Source of the DNA: Rhodospirillaceae bacterium
GTDB taxonomy: Bacteria; Pseudomonadota; Alphaproteobacteria; Reyranellales; Reyranellaceae
Assembly: GCA_009772935.1 (NCBI GenBank)
Contig: WOUR01000007.1
Span: 62,001-126,000, forward strand
DNA: 64,000 bases
Reading direction: 5' to 3'
Shown: positions 1 to 10,085 of the stretch, in pieces
Numbering within the stretch: position 1 is the stretch's first letter
How the letters are laid out: each line of letters starts with the position of its first letter
The notes under the pieces: model-generated
Told to the model about the DNA's origin: nothing
Databases searched by the model: none
Seen by the model: the letters and a program-made list of their open reading frames with translations, nothing else
Position numbers and translations under genes: made by a program

Positions 1-2
1 TC

Positions 3-177
3 ACGGGCGGCGGCGGCACGGCGGGGGCGGAAGTCGACTTCATCACTTCGATGCCGGTGCGGGTCGACCCGGTCGAGGTGATTTTCATCATCGCCGTCGC
101 GATCGTGCTTTCTCTCATCGCCGCGGCCTATCCGGCGTGGCGGGCCACCCGGGTCGAACCGGTCGAAGGATTGCGAC

Positions 178-185
<8 letters not shown>
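3..185 (+). CDS. LolC/LolE-family lipoprotein-release permease, C-terminal end only
   Basis: Only the last 60 codons are in the window and the gene continues off the left edge. The frame reads a periplasmic stretch ([10 protein letters not shown]), then one hydrophobic membrane helix and the ending [18 protein letters not shown]. That is the usual last helix and basic tail of the LolC/LolE inner-membrane subunits that extract lipoproteins from the inner membrane for transfer to LolA. The stop overlaps the start of the next gene (lolD) by 8 bases, so the two are translationally coupled. LolC and LolE cannot be told apart from this fragment. Alphaproteobacteria often have a single LolC/E-type gene directly before lolD. 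Confidence 0.85.
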
Positions 186-861
<676 letters not shown>

Positions 862-892
862 CAGTCCACAGGCCGCGGCGCGATGATGGCCC

Positions 893-3800
893 GTGGCCCT
901 CGCTGATTTCATCCATCTGAAGGTTCGTTCCGCCTATTCGCTCACCGAAGGCGCGAACAAGGTCGACAAGGTCGTCTCGCTGGCCAAGGAGGCGGAGATG
1001 CCGGCGGTCGCCGTCACCGACCGCAATAACCTGTTCGGCGCCCTCGAATTCTCGCAGTACGCCGCCAAGGCCGGCATTCAGCCGATCGTAGGCTGCGACC
1101 TCGGGATCCGGCGCGAAGAAGAAGGAGGCATCGCCACGGCGAGCAAGGTCCTCGCCATCGACTGGCTGACACTGCTGGTGCAGAGCGAGCAGGGCTATCT
1201 CAACCTGATGCGGCTGGTGAGCCGCGCCCATCTCGAGTTCAAGGTCGGCTCGGTGGCGGCGCTGCCGCTGGCGGACCTCGAAGGATCGACCGAGGGGCTC
1301 ATCGCCCTGACCGGCAGCGTCGGCAGCGGTATCGGCCGGTTGCTGGCCGCCGGCCAGACGGCGGCCGCGGCCCATATGCTCGACCGCCTGCAGGGCCTGT
1401 TCGAGGGCCGGCTCTATCTCGAGCTGCAACGCCATGGCGACGATCCCGAGCGCCGGATCGAAGGGCCGCTGGTCGATCTCGCCTACGAGCGAAATCTGCC
1501 ACTGGTGGCGACCAACGACGTGCACTTCCCGAAGAAGCCGATGTACGAGGCGCACGACGTGCTGCTCTGCATCGAGCAGGGCGCGCATATCGACGATCCC
1601 AACCGCCGGCGCCTGACGCCGGAGCACTATTTCAAGTCGGCGGCCGAGATGCGCAGCCTGTTCTCGGACATTCCCGAGGCCTGCGACAATACCCTGGTGA
1701 TCGCCCAGCGATGTGCCTACATGCCCGCGCCGCGCAAACCCATCCTGCCGCGCTACACCAAGCTCCAGGGCCGCACCGAAGGCGAGGCGCTGCGCGACCT
1801 CGCGAAGACCGGGCTCGAGGAGCTGAGGACACTCGGCCGCCTGGCCGACAACTTCGCCTTCGAGCGCTACACCGAGCGACTGACCTACGAACTCGACATG
1901 ATCGAGAGGATGGGGTTCGCCGGCTACTTCCTGATCGTGGCCGACTTCATCCAGTGGGCGAAAGACCATGACGTGCCGGTGGGGCCGGGCCGCGGTTCGG
2001 GCGCCGGCTCGCTGGTCGCGTGGTCGCTCAAGATTACCGATCTCGATCCGCTACGCTGGGGGCTGCTGTTCGAGCGCTTCCTCAATCCCGAGCGCGTGTC
2101 GATGCCCGACTTCGACATCGACTTCTGCCAGGACAAGCGCGACCGCGTGATCCGCTATGTGCGCGACGAGTATGGCCACGACCGGGTCGCCGCGATCATC
2201 ACCTTCGGCAAGCTACAGGCCCGCGCGGTGCTGCGCGATGTCGGCCGCGTGCTGGGCATGCCCTACGGGCAGGTCGATCGTATCTGCAAGCTGGTGCCCA
2301 ACAATCCGGCAAATCCGGTGACGCTGGCCAAGGCGCTGGAGACCGAGGACCTGCTCAAGGAGCAGTACAACGCCGACGAGGAGATCAAGCGCCTGATCGA
2401 CCTCGCGCTGCAGCTCGAGGGCCTGTTCCGGAACGCCTCGACCCACGCCGCGGGTGTCGTGATCGGAGACCGACCACTCGACCAGTTGGTGCCGCTGTTC
2501 CGAGATACCGACAGCAAGGAATCGCTCCCTGCGACCCAGTTCAACATGAAATGGGTCGAGCCGGCGGGCCTGGTGAAGTTCGACTTCCTCGGCCTCAAGA
2601 CTCTGACGGTGATCGAGAAGGCCTGCGACCTCATCGGCCACGACCAGATCGACATCGCGAAACTGCCGCTCGACGACAGGAAGACCTTCGAACTGCTCGC
2701 CCGCGGTGACGGTTCGGGCGTGTTTCAGCTCGAAGGCAACGGCATGCGCGACGTGCTGCGCAAGATGAAGCCCGACCGGTTCGAGGACATCATTGCCGTG
2801 GTGGCGCTCTACCGCCCCGGCCCGATGGAGAACATCCCGAGCTACATCAAGCGCAAGCATGGCGAGGAGGAGCCGGACTACCTGCATCCGCTGCTGGAAG
2901 GGATCCTCAAGGAGACCTACGGCATCATGATCTACCAGGAGCAGGTCATGCAGATCGCGCAGGTTCTGAGCGGATACTCGCTGGGGGGAGCCGACCTGCT
3001 GCGTCGCGCCATGGGCAAGAAGATCCAGGCGGAGATGGACGCCCAACGGGCGCTCTTCGTCGAGGGCGCCGAGAAGAACAACGTGAAGGCAGACAAGGCC
3101 TCGTCGATCTTCGACCAGGTCAACAAGTTCGCGGGATATGGCTTCAACAAGTCCCATGCCGCGGCCTACGCGCTGGTTTGCTACCAGACGGCCTATCTGA
3201 AGGCCAACCATCCGGTCGAGTTCTTCGCCGCCACGATGACCCTTGACATGGGTAACGTGGAAAAGCTCAACGGCTATCGCCGCGACCTCGACAAGATCAA
3301 TGTCGAGCTGCTCCCGCCCGACGTGAACAAGTCCACGGCCGAGTTCACCGTCGAGAAGACCGAGGACGGCCGGAAAGCGATCCGCTACGCGCTGGCCGCC
3401 ATCAAGGGCGTCGGCAAGGAGGCGATGAACCGGCTCGTCGAGGAACGCGAGGAGAAGGGGCCGTTCAAGGACCTGTTCGATTTCGCCGAGCGTCTCGACC
3501 AGCGCGTGCTGAACAAGCGCCTGCTCGAGAGCCTGGTGAAGGCAGGGGCCTTCGACACGCTGAACAAGAATCGGGCGCAGACCTTCGCCACCGTCGAGGC
3601 GCTCGCCCGCCATTCGCAGGCGACGCACGAATCGCGCGGCAGCAACCAGAACAACCTGTTCGGCGACGACACCGCCCAGCGCCGTCCACAACTTCCTAAA
3701 GTGCCGGACTGGGCGCCGATGGAAAGGCTGCAGAACGAGTTCGCGGCCATCGGCTTCTATCTCTCGTCGCACCCGCTGGCCTCGTACGAGCGCAGCCTGC

Positions 3801-4342
3801 AGCGGCTGGGGGTCAGTCGTGCGGCCGACCTGCCGGCCTTGCTTGCGCGAGGCACGCCCGGTCGGATCAAGCTTGCCGGCACGGTCATCGACCGGATGGA
3901 GCGCACCTCGGCAAAGGGCAACCGTTTCGCCTTCCTGCAGTGCTCGGATCAGTCCGGCGCCTTCGAGTGCGTCATGTTCAGCGAACTCCTGAGTTCCAAG
4001 CGCAACCTTCTCGAGGCGGGCCAGGCGATCCTGATTTCGGTCGACGGCCGCCTGGACGGCGAACAGGTGAAGCTCACCGCGCAGTCGGTCGAGAAACTGG
4101 AAGATGCAGTCGCGAACTCCGCGGCGGGTCTGCGCATCGTGATCTCCGATCCCGTGGCGCTCGAAGCCCTGCGCAAGGCGCTCGAGGGCAAACGCGGGCG
4201 CGGGAGGGTCACGCTGGTGGTGCCTCTGGAAAAGGAGGAGTCGGAGGCCGAAGTCACCTTGCCCGGCACCTATTCCATCGCCGGCGGCCTGCGCGACACG
4301 ATCGGAAGTCTGCCTGGGATCGCCCAGGTCGAGGAAATTTGA
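893..4342 (+). CDS. dnaE: DNA polymerase III alpha subunit
   Basis: The replicative polymerase catalytic subunit, 1149 residues, normal for DnaE1. An N-terminal PHP domain starts at HLKVRSAYSLTEG. The palm holds the catalytic aspartates in PDFDID (D406 and D408) and the third in VKFDFLGLKTL (D564). The helix-hairpin-helix region and the OB-fold (roughly 970-1060, KLAGTVIDRMERTS) follow. The start is a GTG: an in-frame TGA lies just upstream at 884-886, and the ATGs at 883 and 886 are in another frame. There is no clear gap to the next gene, whose TTG start overlaps the dnaE stop. Confidence 0.95.
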   Translation: MALADFIHLKVRSAYSLTEGANKVDKVVSLAKEAEMPAVAVTDRNNLFGALEFSQYAAKAGIQPIVGCDLGIRREEEGGIATASKVLAIDWLTLLVQSEQGYLNLMRLVSRAHLEFKVGSVAALPLADLEGSTEGLIALTGSVGSGIGRLLAAGQTAAAAHMLDRLQGLFEGRLYLELQRHGDDPERRIEGPLVDLAYERNLPLVATNDVHFPKKPMYEAHDVLLCIEQGAHIDDPNRRRLTPEHYFKSAAEMRSLFSDIPEACDNTLVIAQRCAYMPAPRKPILPRYTKLQGRTEGEALRDLAKTGLEELRTLGRLADNFAFERYTERLTYELDMIERMGFAGYFLIVADFIQWAKDHDVPVGPGRGSGAGSLVAWSLKITDLDPLRWGLLFERFLNPERVSMPDFDIDFCQDKRDRVIRYVRDEYGHDRVAAIITFGKLQARAVLRDVGRVLGMPYGQVDRICKLVPNNPANPVTLAKALETEDLLKEQYNADEEIKRLIDLALQLEGLFRNASTHAAGVVIGDRPLDQLVPLFRDTDSKESLPATQFNMKWVEPAGLVKFDFLGLKTLTVIEKACDLIGHDQIDIAKLPLDDRKTFELLARGDGSGVFQLEGNGMRDVLRKMKPDRFEDIIAVVALYRPGPMENIPSYIKRKHGEEEPDYLHPLLEGILKETYGIMIYQEQVMQIAQVLSGYSLGGADLLRRAMGKKIQAEMDAQRALFVEGAEKNNVKADKASSIFDQVNKFAGYGFNKSHAAAYALVCYQTAYLKANHPVEFFAATMTLDMGNVEKLNGYRRDLDKINVELLPPDVNKSTAEFTVEKTEDGRKAIRYALAAIKGVGKEAMNRLVEEREEKGPFKDLFDFAERLDQRVLNKRLLESLVKAGAFDTLNKNRAQTFATVEALARHSQATHESRGSNQNNLFGDDTAQRRPQLPKVPDWAPMERLQNEFAAIGFYLSSHPLASYERSLQRLGVSRAADLPALLARGTPGRIKLAGTVIDRMERTSAKGNRFAFLQCSDQSGAFECVMFSELLSSKRNLLEAGQAILISVDGRLDGEQVKLTAQSVEKLEDAVANSAAGLRIVISDPVALEALRKALEGKRGRGRVTLVVPLEKEESEAEVTLPGTYSIAGGLRDTIGSLPGIAQVEEI

Positions 4343-5358
4343 GCCGTCAACCCGGGCTCTTCGAAAGCGAGACGGCGGCGCCGCCCAGGCGGCGGGCCGC
4401 CGGGGCGGGCGATGTCAGGCCGGCACGGGATTCACCCCTGCTCGAGGCACCGCTTCTCCCGCCGGATATCCGGCTCGGTACCTCGTCCTGGTTCTTCCCC
4501 GGTTGGCGCGGCCTGGTCTACGAGGACGTCCATCCGCAGGCGACGCTCAGCCGCAAGGGGCTGGCGGCCTATGCCCAGATCCCGCTGCTGCGGACGGTCA
4601 GCCTCGACCGGACCTTCTACGCGCCGATCTCCACCGTCGACTATGCGCGCTACGCCAGCCAGGTGCCGGAGCATTTCAGCTTCGTCGTGAAGGCGCCGGC
4701 GATCGTGTGCGATGCTGTGATCCGCGACGAGGAGGGCAGGGCGAAGGTGCCGAACCCTCACTTCCTCGATGCGGCGATCGCTACCCGGGAATTCGTTCTG
4801 CCCTGTCTGGAGGGGCTCAAGGCCAAGGTGGGCCCGCTGGTCTTCCAGGTCTCGCCGCTGCCGCGCAGTCTGGTCGAGGACGCTACGCTGTTCATCGACC
4901 GGCTGGAGACCTTCTTCGCGGCCCTGCCTCACGAGCTGGGCACGCGACGGCCAATTTACGCGCTGGAACTGCGGAATCCCGAATTGCTGACGCCGCGCCT
5001 GATGCGCATGCTGGCCCGGGCCGGGGTCCGCTATTGCGTCGGCCTGCACGACCGGATGCCGGAAGTCGAACGGCAGGAGGCGGCGCTGAGGGCGCTTGAT
5101 GGCGAAGAACCGGGGGCGCTCGTGGTGCGCTGGAACCTGCACCGGGGTTTCCTCTACCAGGCCGCAAAGCAGCGCTACGAGCCGTTCGACAGGCTCGTGG
5201 ACCAGGATGGCGAGACCCGCCGGTCCCTGGCGCGGATGGCGGTCAGGGCCCTCAAGGCGGGCCAGAAGGTCTGGATCACGGCCAACAACAAGGCCGAGGG
5301 GAGTGCGCCGCTCTCGGTCCTCGAACTGGCCCGGGAGATAGCCAAGCAGATCGGCTAA
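4339..5358 (+). CDS. DUF72 (YecE-like) domain protein
   Basis: A 339-residue protein of the DUF72/YecE family, TIM-barrel-like proteins of uncertain biochemical role. The family beginning is visible at IRLGTSSWFFPGW, and later blocks include FSFVVKAPAIVCD and the end VWITANNKAEGSAPLSV, the asparagine-rich strand typical of the family. A proline- and arginine-rich N-terminal segment of about 45 residues precedes the domain. The most likely start is the TTG at 4339. It overlaps the dnaE stop (TTGA) and has GAGG a few bases upstream. No in-frame ATG or GTG lies between it and the domain. Function is unknown. Confidence 0.8.
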   Translation: MSRQPGLFESETAAPPRRRAAGAGDVRPARDSPLLEAPLLPPDIRLGTSSWFFPGWRGLVYEDVHPQATLSRKGLAAYAQIPLLRTVSLDRTFYAPISTVDYARYASQVPEHFSFVVKAPAIVCDAVIRDEEGRAKVPNPHFLDAAIATREFVLPCLEGLKAKVGPLVFQVSPLPRSLVEDATLFIDRLETFFAALPHELGTRRPIYALELRNPELLTPRLMRMLARAGVRYCVGLHDRMPEVERQEAALRALDGEEPGALVVRWNLHRGFLYQAAKQRYEPFDRLVDQDGETRRSLARMAVRALKAGQKVWITANNKAEGSAPLSVLELAREIAKQIG

Positions 5359-5378
5359 GGCCTTGATTTCATTGCCAC

Positions 5379-5407
5379 TTGCATTTTTGGCGGCAAACCA
5401 CTAGAAA
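5379..5407 (+). promoter_or_regulatory. Putative sigma70-type promoter for rpsB
   Basis: TTGCAT (5379-5384), a 17-base spacer and TAGAAA (5402-5407) lie about 115 bases before the rpsB start, in the only sizeable gap between the dnaE group and the rpsB-tsf run. The local base composition is more AT-rich than its surroundings. The -35 box is a weak match, so this is a reasonable but unproven call. Confidence 0.45.
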
Positions 5408-5467
5408 CGCGCCACTTCGCACGCGGGTTTGCGGTCGACGGGGAGACATCCCGGCGCTCGCTCCGGT

Positions 5468-5484
5468 GTTCCCATTCCGGGAAC
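5468..5484 (+). promoter_or_regulatory. Hairpin in the rpsB leader
   Basis: GTTCCC (5468-5473) and GGGAAC (5479-5484) form a perfect 6-bp stem with a 5-base loop in the presumed rpsB 5' untranslated region, 38 bases before the start codon. rpsB leaders in several bacteria bind S2 for autogenous control. Whether this small hairpin belongs to such an element is not shown by the sequence. Confidence 0.35.
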
Positions 5485-5521
5485 GACGCCCGCGGAGGCT
5501 CAACCGGAAAAGGAGAACGGC

Positions 5522-6310
5522 ATGACCATGCCGACATTCACGATGCGCCAGCTGCTGGAAGCCGGCGTCCACTTCGGCCACCACACGCGCCGCTGGAACC
5601 CCAAGATGAAGCCGTACCTGTTCGGGGTGCGCAACGGGGTCCATATCATCGACCTCACCAAGACCGTGCCGCTGCTGGAGCAGGCGCTGCGTCAGGTTCG
5701 TGACGTCGTCGCGAGCGGCGGCCGCGTCCTGTTCGTCGGCACCAAGCCGGCGGCCGCCGAGCGCGTCGCCGACGCGGCCAAGCGCTGCGGCCAGTACTAC
5801 GTGAACCATCGCTGGCTGGGCGGCATGATCACGAACTGGAACACGATCTCGGCGTCCATCAAGCGGCTGCGCGAGCTCGACGAGCGCCTGAAGGGCGACG
5901 TCGTCGGCCTCACCAAGAAGGAACAGCTCGACCTGACGCGCGAGCGCGACAAGCTCGAGCGCTCGCTGGGCGGCATCAAGGAAATGGGCGGCACGCCCGA
6001 CATGCTGTTCATCATCGACACCAACAAGGAGTCGATCGCGGTCCTGGAAGCCCGCAAGCGCGGCATTCCGATCGTCGCGGTGGTCGACAGCAATTCCGAT
6101 CCCGACGGCATCGACTTCCCGATCCCGGGCAACGACGACGCGATTCGCGCCGTGACGCTCTACTGCGACCTGCTCTCCGGCGCGGTGCTTGACGGCATTC
6201 GCGCCGAAATCGCCGCTACCGGCGGTGACGTGGGCGAACTGGCCGAGCAGCCGGACGAAGAACTCCCCGTCGCCGAGGCCCCGGCGGCGGAAGCGGCGCC
6301 GGCCGAGTAG
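5522..6310 (+). CDS. rpsB: 30S ribosomal protein S2
   Basis: S2, a protein of the small-subunit head/body junction, 262 residues. Recognised by the opening [22 protein letters not shown], and by [18 protein letters not shown] and a conserved [26 protein letters not shown] block. An acidic, alanine- and glutamate-rich C-terminal tail follows, common in alphaproteobacterial S2. The start is the ATG at 5522, preceded by AGGAG 7 bases upstream. A longer in-frame extension back to 5429 would add 31 unrelated residues and is rejected. It is the first gene of the rpsB-tsf-pyrH-frr run. Confidence 0.96.
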   Translation: MTMPTFTMRQLLEAGVHFGHHTRRWNPKMKPYLFGVRNGVHIIDLTKTVPLLEQALRQVRDVVASGGRVLFVGTKPAAAERVADAAKRCGQYYVNHRWLGGMITNWNTISASIKRLRELDERLKGDVVGLTKKEQLDLTRERDKLERSLGGIKEMGGTPDMLFIIDTNKESIAVLEARKRGIPIVAVVDSNSDPDGIDFPIPGNDDAIRAVTLYCDLLSGAVLDGIRAEIAATGGDVGELAEQPDEELPVAEAPAAEAAPAE

Positions 6311-6341
6311 TCCGGTCCCCTTCATCGAAGAGAAACAGACG

Positions 6342-6368
6342 GGGCCGGTCGGAAGACCGGCCCTTGTT
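6342..6368 (+). terminator. Hairpin terminator/attenuator between rpsB and tsf
   Basis: GGGCCGGTC (6342-6350), the tetraloop GGAA, and GACCGGCCC (6355-6363), followed by TTGTT. A perfect 9-bp GC-rich stem with a GNRA-type loop. The T-run is short, so it probably lets part of transcription pass into tsf. That would give more rpsB than tsf-pyrH transcript. Confidence 0.65.
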
Positions 6369-6388
6369 GCACTAAAACGGAGCAAAAC

Positions 6389-7315
6389 ATGGCTGAGATC
6401 ACTGCATCGCTCGTCAAGGAACTGCGCGAGAAGACCGGCGCAGGCATGATGGATTGCAAGAAGGCGCTGGGTGAGACCGCCGGCGACGTCGAGAAGGCGG
6501 TCGACTGGTTGCGCACCAAGGGCCTGTCGGCGGCCTCCAAGAAGGCCGGCCGCGTCGCGGCCGAAGGCCTCGTCGGTGTCGCAGCCGAGGGTACGCGCGG
6601 CGCCGTCGTCGAGGTCAATGCCGAGACCGACTTCGTTGGCCGTAACGACCAGTTCCAGAAGTTCGTCGCCGCGGCGACCAAGCTCGCGCTCGAGAATGGC
6701 GGCGACCTCGCCAAGGTGGCTGCGGCGCCGTTCCCCGGCACCGGCCGTGACGTGCAGGGCGAGCTCACCAACCTGATCGCCACCATCGGCGAGAACATGA
6801 GCCTGCGCCGCGCCGCCTCGCTGTCGGTGTCCGACGGCGTGGTCGTGGCCTACACCCACAATGCCGTCGCGCCGGACCTCGGCAAGATCGGCGTGCTGGT
6901 GGCCCTCGAGTCGACGGGCGACAAGGCCAAGCTGGGCGCTCTCGCCAAGCAGCTGGCCATGCATGTGGCCGCGACCAACCCGCAGTCGCTGACGGTCGCC
7001 GACCTCGACCAGGCGGCGATCGAGCGCGAACGTGCGGTGCTTGCCGAGAAGGCCGGCCAGCAGGGCAAGACGGCCGAGATCGTGGCCAAGATGGTCGAAG
7101 GCGGCCTGCGCAAGTTCCATCAGGAAGTCGTGCTCCTCGAGCAGGCCTTCGTCATGGACGGCAAGACCAAGATTTCCAAGGTCGTCGAGGACGCGGCCAA
7201 GCTGGTCGGCGGCCCGGTCAGGCTCGTGGGCTTCCTGCGTTTCGCGCTGGGCGAGGGCATCGAGAAGAAATCTGAGGATTTCGCAGCCGAAGTGGCTGCC
7301 CAGCTCAAGAAGTAG
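6389..7315 (+). CDS. tsf: Elongation factor Ts
   Basis: The guanine-nucleotide exchange factor for EF-Tu, 308 residues. The N-terminal UBA-like domain reads [22 protein letters not shown]. The core signature [10 protein letters not shown] sits near residue 80, and HVAATNP and the repeated core subdomains follow. The ATG has GGAG about 8 bases upstream. It follows rpsB across a hairpin, the standard bacterial order. Confidence 0.96.
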   Translation: MAEITASLVKELREKTGAGMMDCKKALGETAGDVEKAVDWLRTKGLSAASKKAGRVAAEGLVGVAAEGTRGAVVEVNAETDFVGRNDQFQKFVAAATKLALENGGDLAKVAAAPFPGTGRDVQGELTNLIATIGENMSLRRAASLSVSDGVVVAYTHNAVAPDLGKIGVLVALESTGDKAKLGALAKQLAMHVAATNPQSLTVADLDQAAIERERAVLAEKAGQQGKTAEIVAKMVEGGLRKFHQEVVLLEQAFVMDGKTKISKVVEDAAKLVGGPVRLVGFLRFALGEGIEKKSEDFAAEVAAQLKK

Positions 7316-7329
7316 TAGTAGAAACGACC

Positions 7330-7356
7330 GGCGCGCAGACATGTTGTCTGCGCGCC
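7330..7356 (+). promoter_or_regulatory. Stable hairpin between tsf and pyrH
   Basis: GGCGCGCAGAC (7330-7340), the loop ATGTT, and GTCTGCGCGCC (7346-7356): an 11-bp perfect stem. No T-run follows (CAAGACA), so it is unlikely to be a strong intrinsic terminator. It may be an mRNA-stability or processing structure at the 3' end of the rpsB-tsf message. Confidence 0.5.
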
Positions 7357-7383
7357 CAAGACAAACGTAATCAGAGGCATCTG

Positions 7384-8109
7384 ATGCCGTCGGCTCCCCA
7401 ATACCGCCGCGTTCTGCTCAAGCTCTCTGGCGAGGGGCTCATGGGGAATCGGGAGTATGGCCTGGACCCCGACATGGTCACCATGGTCGCACAGGAAGTG
7501 AAGACCGTGCACGCCATGGGCGTGCAGGTTTGCCTGGTGATCGGCGGCGGCAATATTTTCCGCGGCGTGTCGGCGGCGGCTTCCGGCATGGACCGCTCCA
7601 GCGGCGACTACATGGGCATGCTGGCGACCGTCATCAATTCTCTGGCAATGCAGAGCGCGCTCGAGCGGCAGGGGCTGCAGACCCGCGTCCAGTCGGCGAT
7701 CCCGATGACGACGGTGTGCGAGCCCTATATCCGCCGCCGCGCCGCCCGCCATATGGAGAAGGGCCGTGTCGTGATCTTCGCGGCCGGAACCGGCAACCCG
7801 TTCTTCACGACCGACACGGCCGCCGCCCTTCGCGCGGCGGAGATGGGTGTCGACGCGCTGCTCAAGGGCACCCAGGTCGACGGCGTCTATTCCGCCGATC
7901 CGCGCAAGGACAAGAATGCCCAGCGCTACGACACGCTCGGCTATCTGGAGGTGCTGTCCCGCGACCTGCAGGTGATGGACGCTTCGGCGATCTCGCTTGC
8001 GCGCGAGAACCGCATCCCCATCATCGTCTTCGACATCCACAAGCCCGGCGCCTTCGCGGCGACGTTGCGGGGCGAGGGCACCTTCACGATCATCAAGGAC
8101 GAGGCCTGA
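7384..8109 (+). CDS. pyrH: UMP kinase
   Basis: Phosphorylates UMP to UDP in pyrimidine nucleotide synthesis, 241 residues, an amino-acid-kinase fold. Motifs are [13 protein letters not shown] at the N-terminus, [27 protein letters not shown] and [17 protein letters not shown], all typical of bacterial PyrH. The ATG has AGAGG about 7 bases before it. frr begins 2 bases after its stop. Confidence 0.96.
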   Translation: MPSAPQYRRVLLKLSGEGLMGNREYGLDPDMVTMVAQEVKTVHAMGVQVCLVIGGGNIFRGVSAAASGMDRSSGDYMGMLATVINSLAMQSALERQGLQTRVQSAIPMTTVCEPYIRRRAARHMEKGRVVIFAAGTGNPFFTTDTAAALRAAEMGVDALLKGTQVDGVYSADPRKDKNAQRYDTLGYLEVLSRDLQVMDASAISLARENRIPIIVFDIHKPGAFAATLRGEGTFTIIKDEA

Positions 8110-8111
8110 AC

Positions 8112-8666
8112 ATGTCTGCCGATCTCAACGAGCTCGAGAAGCGCATGCACGGCGCGATGGATGCGCTGAAGAAGGAATTCGGCGGTCTCAGGACCGGACG
8201 GGCCTCGGTCAATCTCCTCGACCCGGTGATGGTCGAAGCTTATGGCCAGCGTATGCCGCTCAATCAGGTCGGAACGGTCAGCGCGCCGGAGCCGCGGCTT
8301 CTGACCGTCAGCGTCTGGGACAAGGGACTGGTGACGCCGACGGCGAAGGCGATCCGAGAGGCCGGTCTTGGACTCAATCCATCGCCGGACGGCCAGATGA
8401 TCCGCATCCCGATTCCGGAGCTGACGACGGAGCGGCGCAACGAACTCGCCAAGCTGGCGCACAAGTATGCCGAGCAGGGCAAGGTGGCGGTCCGGAACAT
8501 CCGCCGCGACGGCATGGAGGCACTCAAGAAGGCCGAGAAGGACCGCAAGATCTCGGAAGACGAACACCGCCAGAAGGCCGACGAGGTGCAGAAGCTCACC
8601 GACCGCTACGTCAAGCTGGTCGACGAGGCGCTGGTGCACAAGGAAAAAGAGATCAAGACGGTCTGA
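8112..8666 (+). CDS. frr: Ribosome recycling factor
   Basis: Releases ribosomes from mRNA after termination together with EF-G, 184 residues, the usual RRF length. The conserved block GGLRTGRAS lies near residue 30, with [18 protein letters not shown] and a long helical C-terminal arm rich in K and E. Its stop codon overlaps the uppS start (TGATG), which indicates translational coupling. Confidence 0.96.
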   Translation: MSADLNELEKRMHGAMDALKKEFGGLRTGRASVNLLDPVMVEAYGQRMPLNQVGTVSAPEPRLLTVSVWDKGLVTPTAKAIREAGLGLNPSPDGQMIRIPIPELTTERRNELAKLAHKYAEQGKVAVRNIRRDGMEALKKAEKDRKISEDEHRQKADEVQKLTDRYVKLVDEALVHKEKEIKTV

Positions 8667-9406
8667 TGTCCACCGCGCCGTTGCCCGCCGATCCCGACTC
8701 AGGGGCGGTACCTCAGCACGTCGCCATCATCATGGATGGCAACGGGCGGTGGGCGAAGGCGCGTGGCCTGCCGCGGGTCGCGGGACACCGCCGTGGTGCC
8801 GATGCAGTGCGGCGTGTCGTGCGCGGCGCCGGCGAACTGGGTATTCCCGTCCTGACGCTTTTCGCCTTCTCGACGGAGAACTGGGCGAGGCCCGCCGACG
8901 AAGTGGCCGACCTGATGGGGCTTTTGCGGCACTACCTGCGCAGCGAGCTCGACGAGCTGCGTAAGAACGGTGCGCGGCTCCGGGTCGTCGGCAATCGCGA
9001 AGGCCTTGCGGGCGACATCGTGCGCGACATCGCCGACGCCGAGAACATGACGGCCGGCAACGCGCGCATCGACGTCAATATCTGCATCAATTACGGCTCG
9101 CGCGACGAGATCCTGCGCGCGACGCGCCGGCTGGCACAGCGGGTCGCTGCGGGAGAGATCACCGTCGACGGCATCGACCAGAAGAGCTTCGAGCGCGAAC
9201 TCCTGACGGCGGGCCTGCCCGATCCGGACCTCCTGATCCGGACCAGTGGCGAGCAGCGGATCAGCAATTTCCTGCTCTGGCAGTGTGCCTACTCGGAGCT
9301 GGTTTTCGTCGACACGCTGTGGCCGGACTTCGGCAAGGAACACCTGGAACAGGCCATTGTGGAGTTCCGCAGGCGTGAACGGCGTTATGGCGGCGTCGGA
9401 AGGTAG
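8666..9406 (+). CDS. uppS: Undecaprenyl diphosphate synthase (cis-prenyltransferase)
   Basis: Makes the C55 lipid carrier for peptidoglycan and other surface polymers by adding isopentenyl units to farnesyl diphosphate. It has 246 residues. The substrate-binding start HVAIIMDGNGRWAKARG is present with the catalytic Asp at about residue 24. FAFSTENWARP, the family end motif DLLIRTSGEQRISNFLLWQ and a final WPDFG block are also present. The ATG overlaps the frr stop. Confidence 0.95.
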   Translation: MSTAPLPADPDSGAVPQHVAIIMDGNGRWAKARGLPRVAGHRRGADAVRRVVRGAGELGIPVLTLFAFSTENWARPADEVADLMGLLRHYLRSELDELRKNGARLRVVGNREGLAGDIVRDIADAENMTAGNARIDVNICINYGSRDEILRATRRLAQRVAAGEITVDGIDQKSFERELLTAGLPDPDLLIRTSGEQRISNFLLWQCAYSELVFVDTLWPDFGKEHLEQAIVEFRRRERRYGGVGR

Positions 9407-10085
9407 CGCCTCCCCGTCCGCGCGCGGCGGGCGCTTCGCCGGTCTGCTGCTGCGGGCGCTCTCGGCCGTGATCCTCGGCCCGCTTCTGCTCGCGGCGGTC
9501 TGGTATGGCTTTCCCTGGCTCGATCTCGTGGCGGCGATTGCCGCCCCCATCATGGTCTTCGAATGGTCGAGGCTGACCCGCGGTGCGCCCGTCCTGCGTG
9601 TCCTTGCCTGGACGTATGGCCTTGCGGCGCTCCTTGCCTTGCTATGGCTGCGGCACCAGCCGGCGTTCGGGCGCGAGACCGTGCTGTGGGTTCTCGTCTG
9701 CATCTGGGCCACCGACATCGGCGCCTATTTCGTGGGGCGCACCGCCGGCGGGGCAAAGCTCGCGCCGCGCATCAGCCCCGGCAAGACCTGGTCAGGATTG
9801 ATCGGTGGTATGGCGTGGGCCGCTGTCGCCAGCGCGGCGCTGGGATATGCCTTCGGCTTGGGTGAGACCGTGCCTCTTGCGATCGCCGGCGCGGTTTTGG
9901 CAGTCGTCGGGCAGGCAGGAGATCTGCTGGAATCGGCGGCCAAGCGGCGGGCGGGTGTGAAGGACAGCGGCCACCTCATTCCGGGACATGGGGGATTGCT
10001 GGATCGGATCGATGGTTTGATGGCCGTGCTGGTTGCGGTGGCCATCGCCCGGCTGATCGCCGGGCACTCGTGGCCCTGGACATGA
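9387..10085 (+). CDS. cdsA: Phosphatidate cytidylyltransferase (CDP-diacylglycerol synthase)
   Basis: Integral membrane enzyme that makes CDP-diacylglycerol, the precursor of phospholipids, 232 residues with about six membrane helices. The family signature is near the C-terminus: AAKRRAGVKDSGHLIPGHGG followed by LLDRIDGLM. The ATG at 9387 lies 20 bases inside uppS. An in-frame GTG at 9375 is an alternative start. A longer frame reaching further back into uppS codes for unrelated residues. At the 3' end its stop overlaps the dxr ATG. Confidence 0.92.
   Translation: MAASEGSASPSARGGRFAGLLLRALSAVILGPLLLAAVWYGFPWLDLVAAIAAPIMVFEWSRLTRGAPVLRVLAWTYGLAALLALLWLRHQPAFGRETVLWVLVCIWATDIGAYFVGRTAGGAKLAPRISPGKTWSGLIGGMAWAAVASAALGYAFGLGETVPLAIAGAVLAVVGQAGDLLESAAKRRAGVKDSGHLIPGHGGLLDRIDGLMAVLVAVAIARLIAGHSWPWT

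Noticed and set aside
2213..3772. Long open frame of 519 codons on the minus strand, opposite dnaE
   Set aside because: It is the complement of a highly conserved gene in GC-rich DNA. The composition is H-, R- and L-heavy with no domain. It is a shadow of dnaE.
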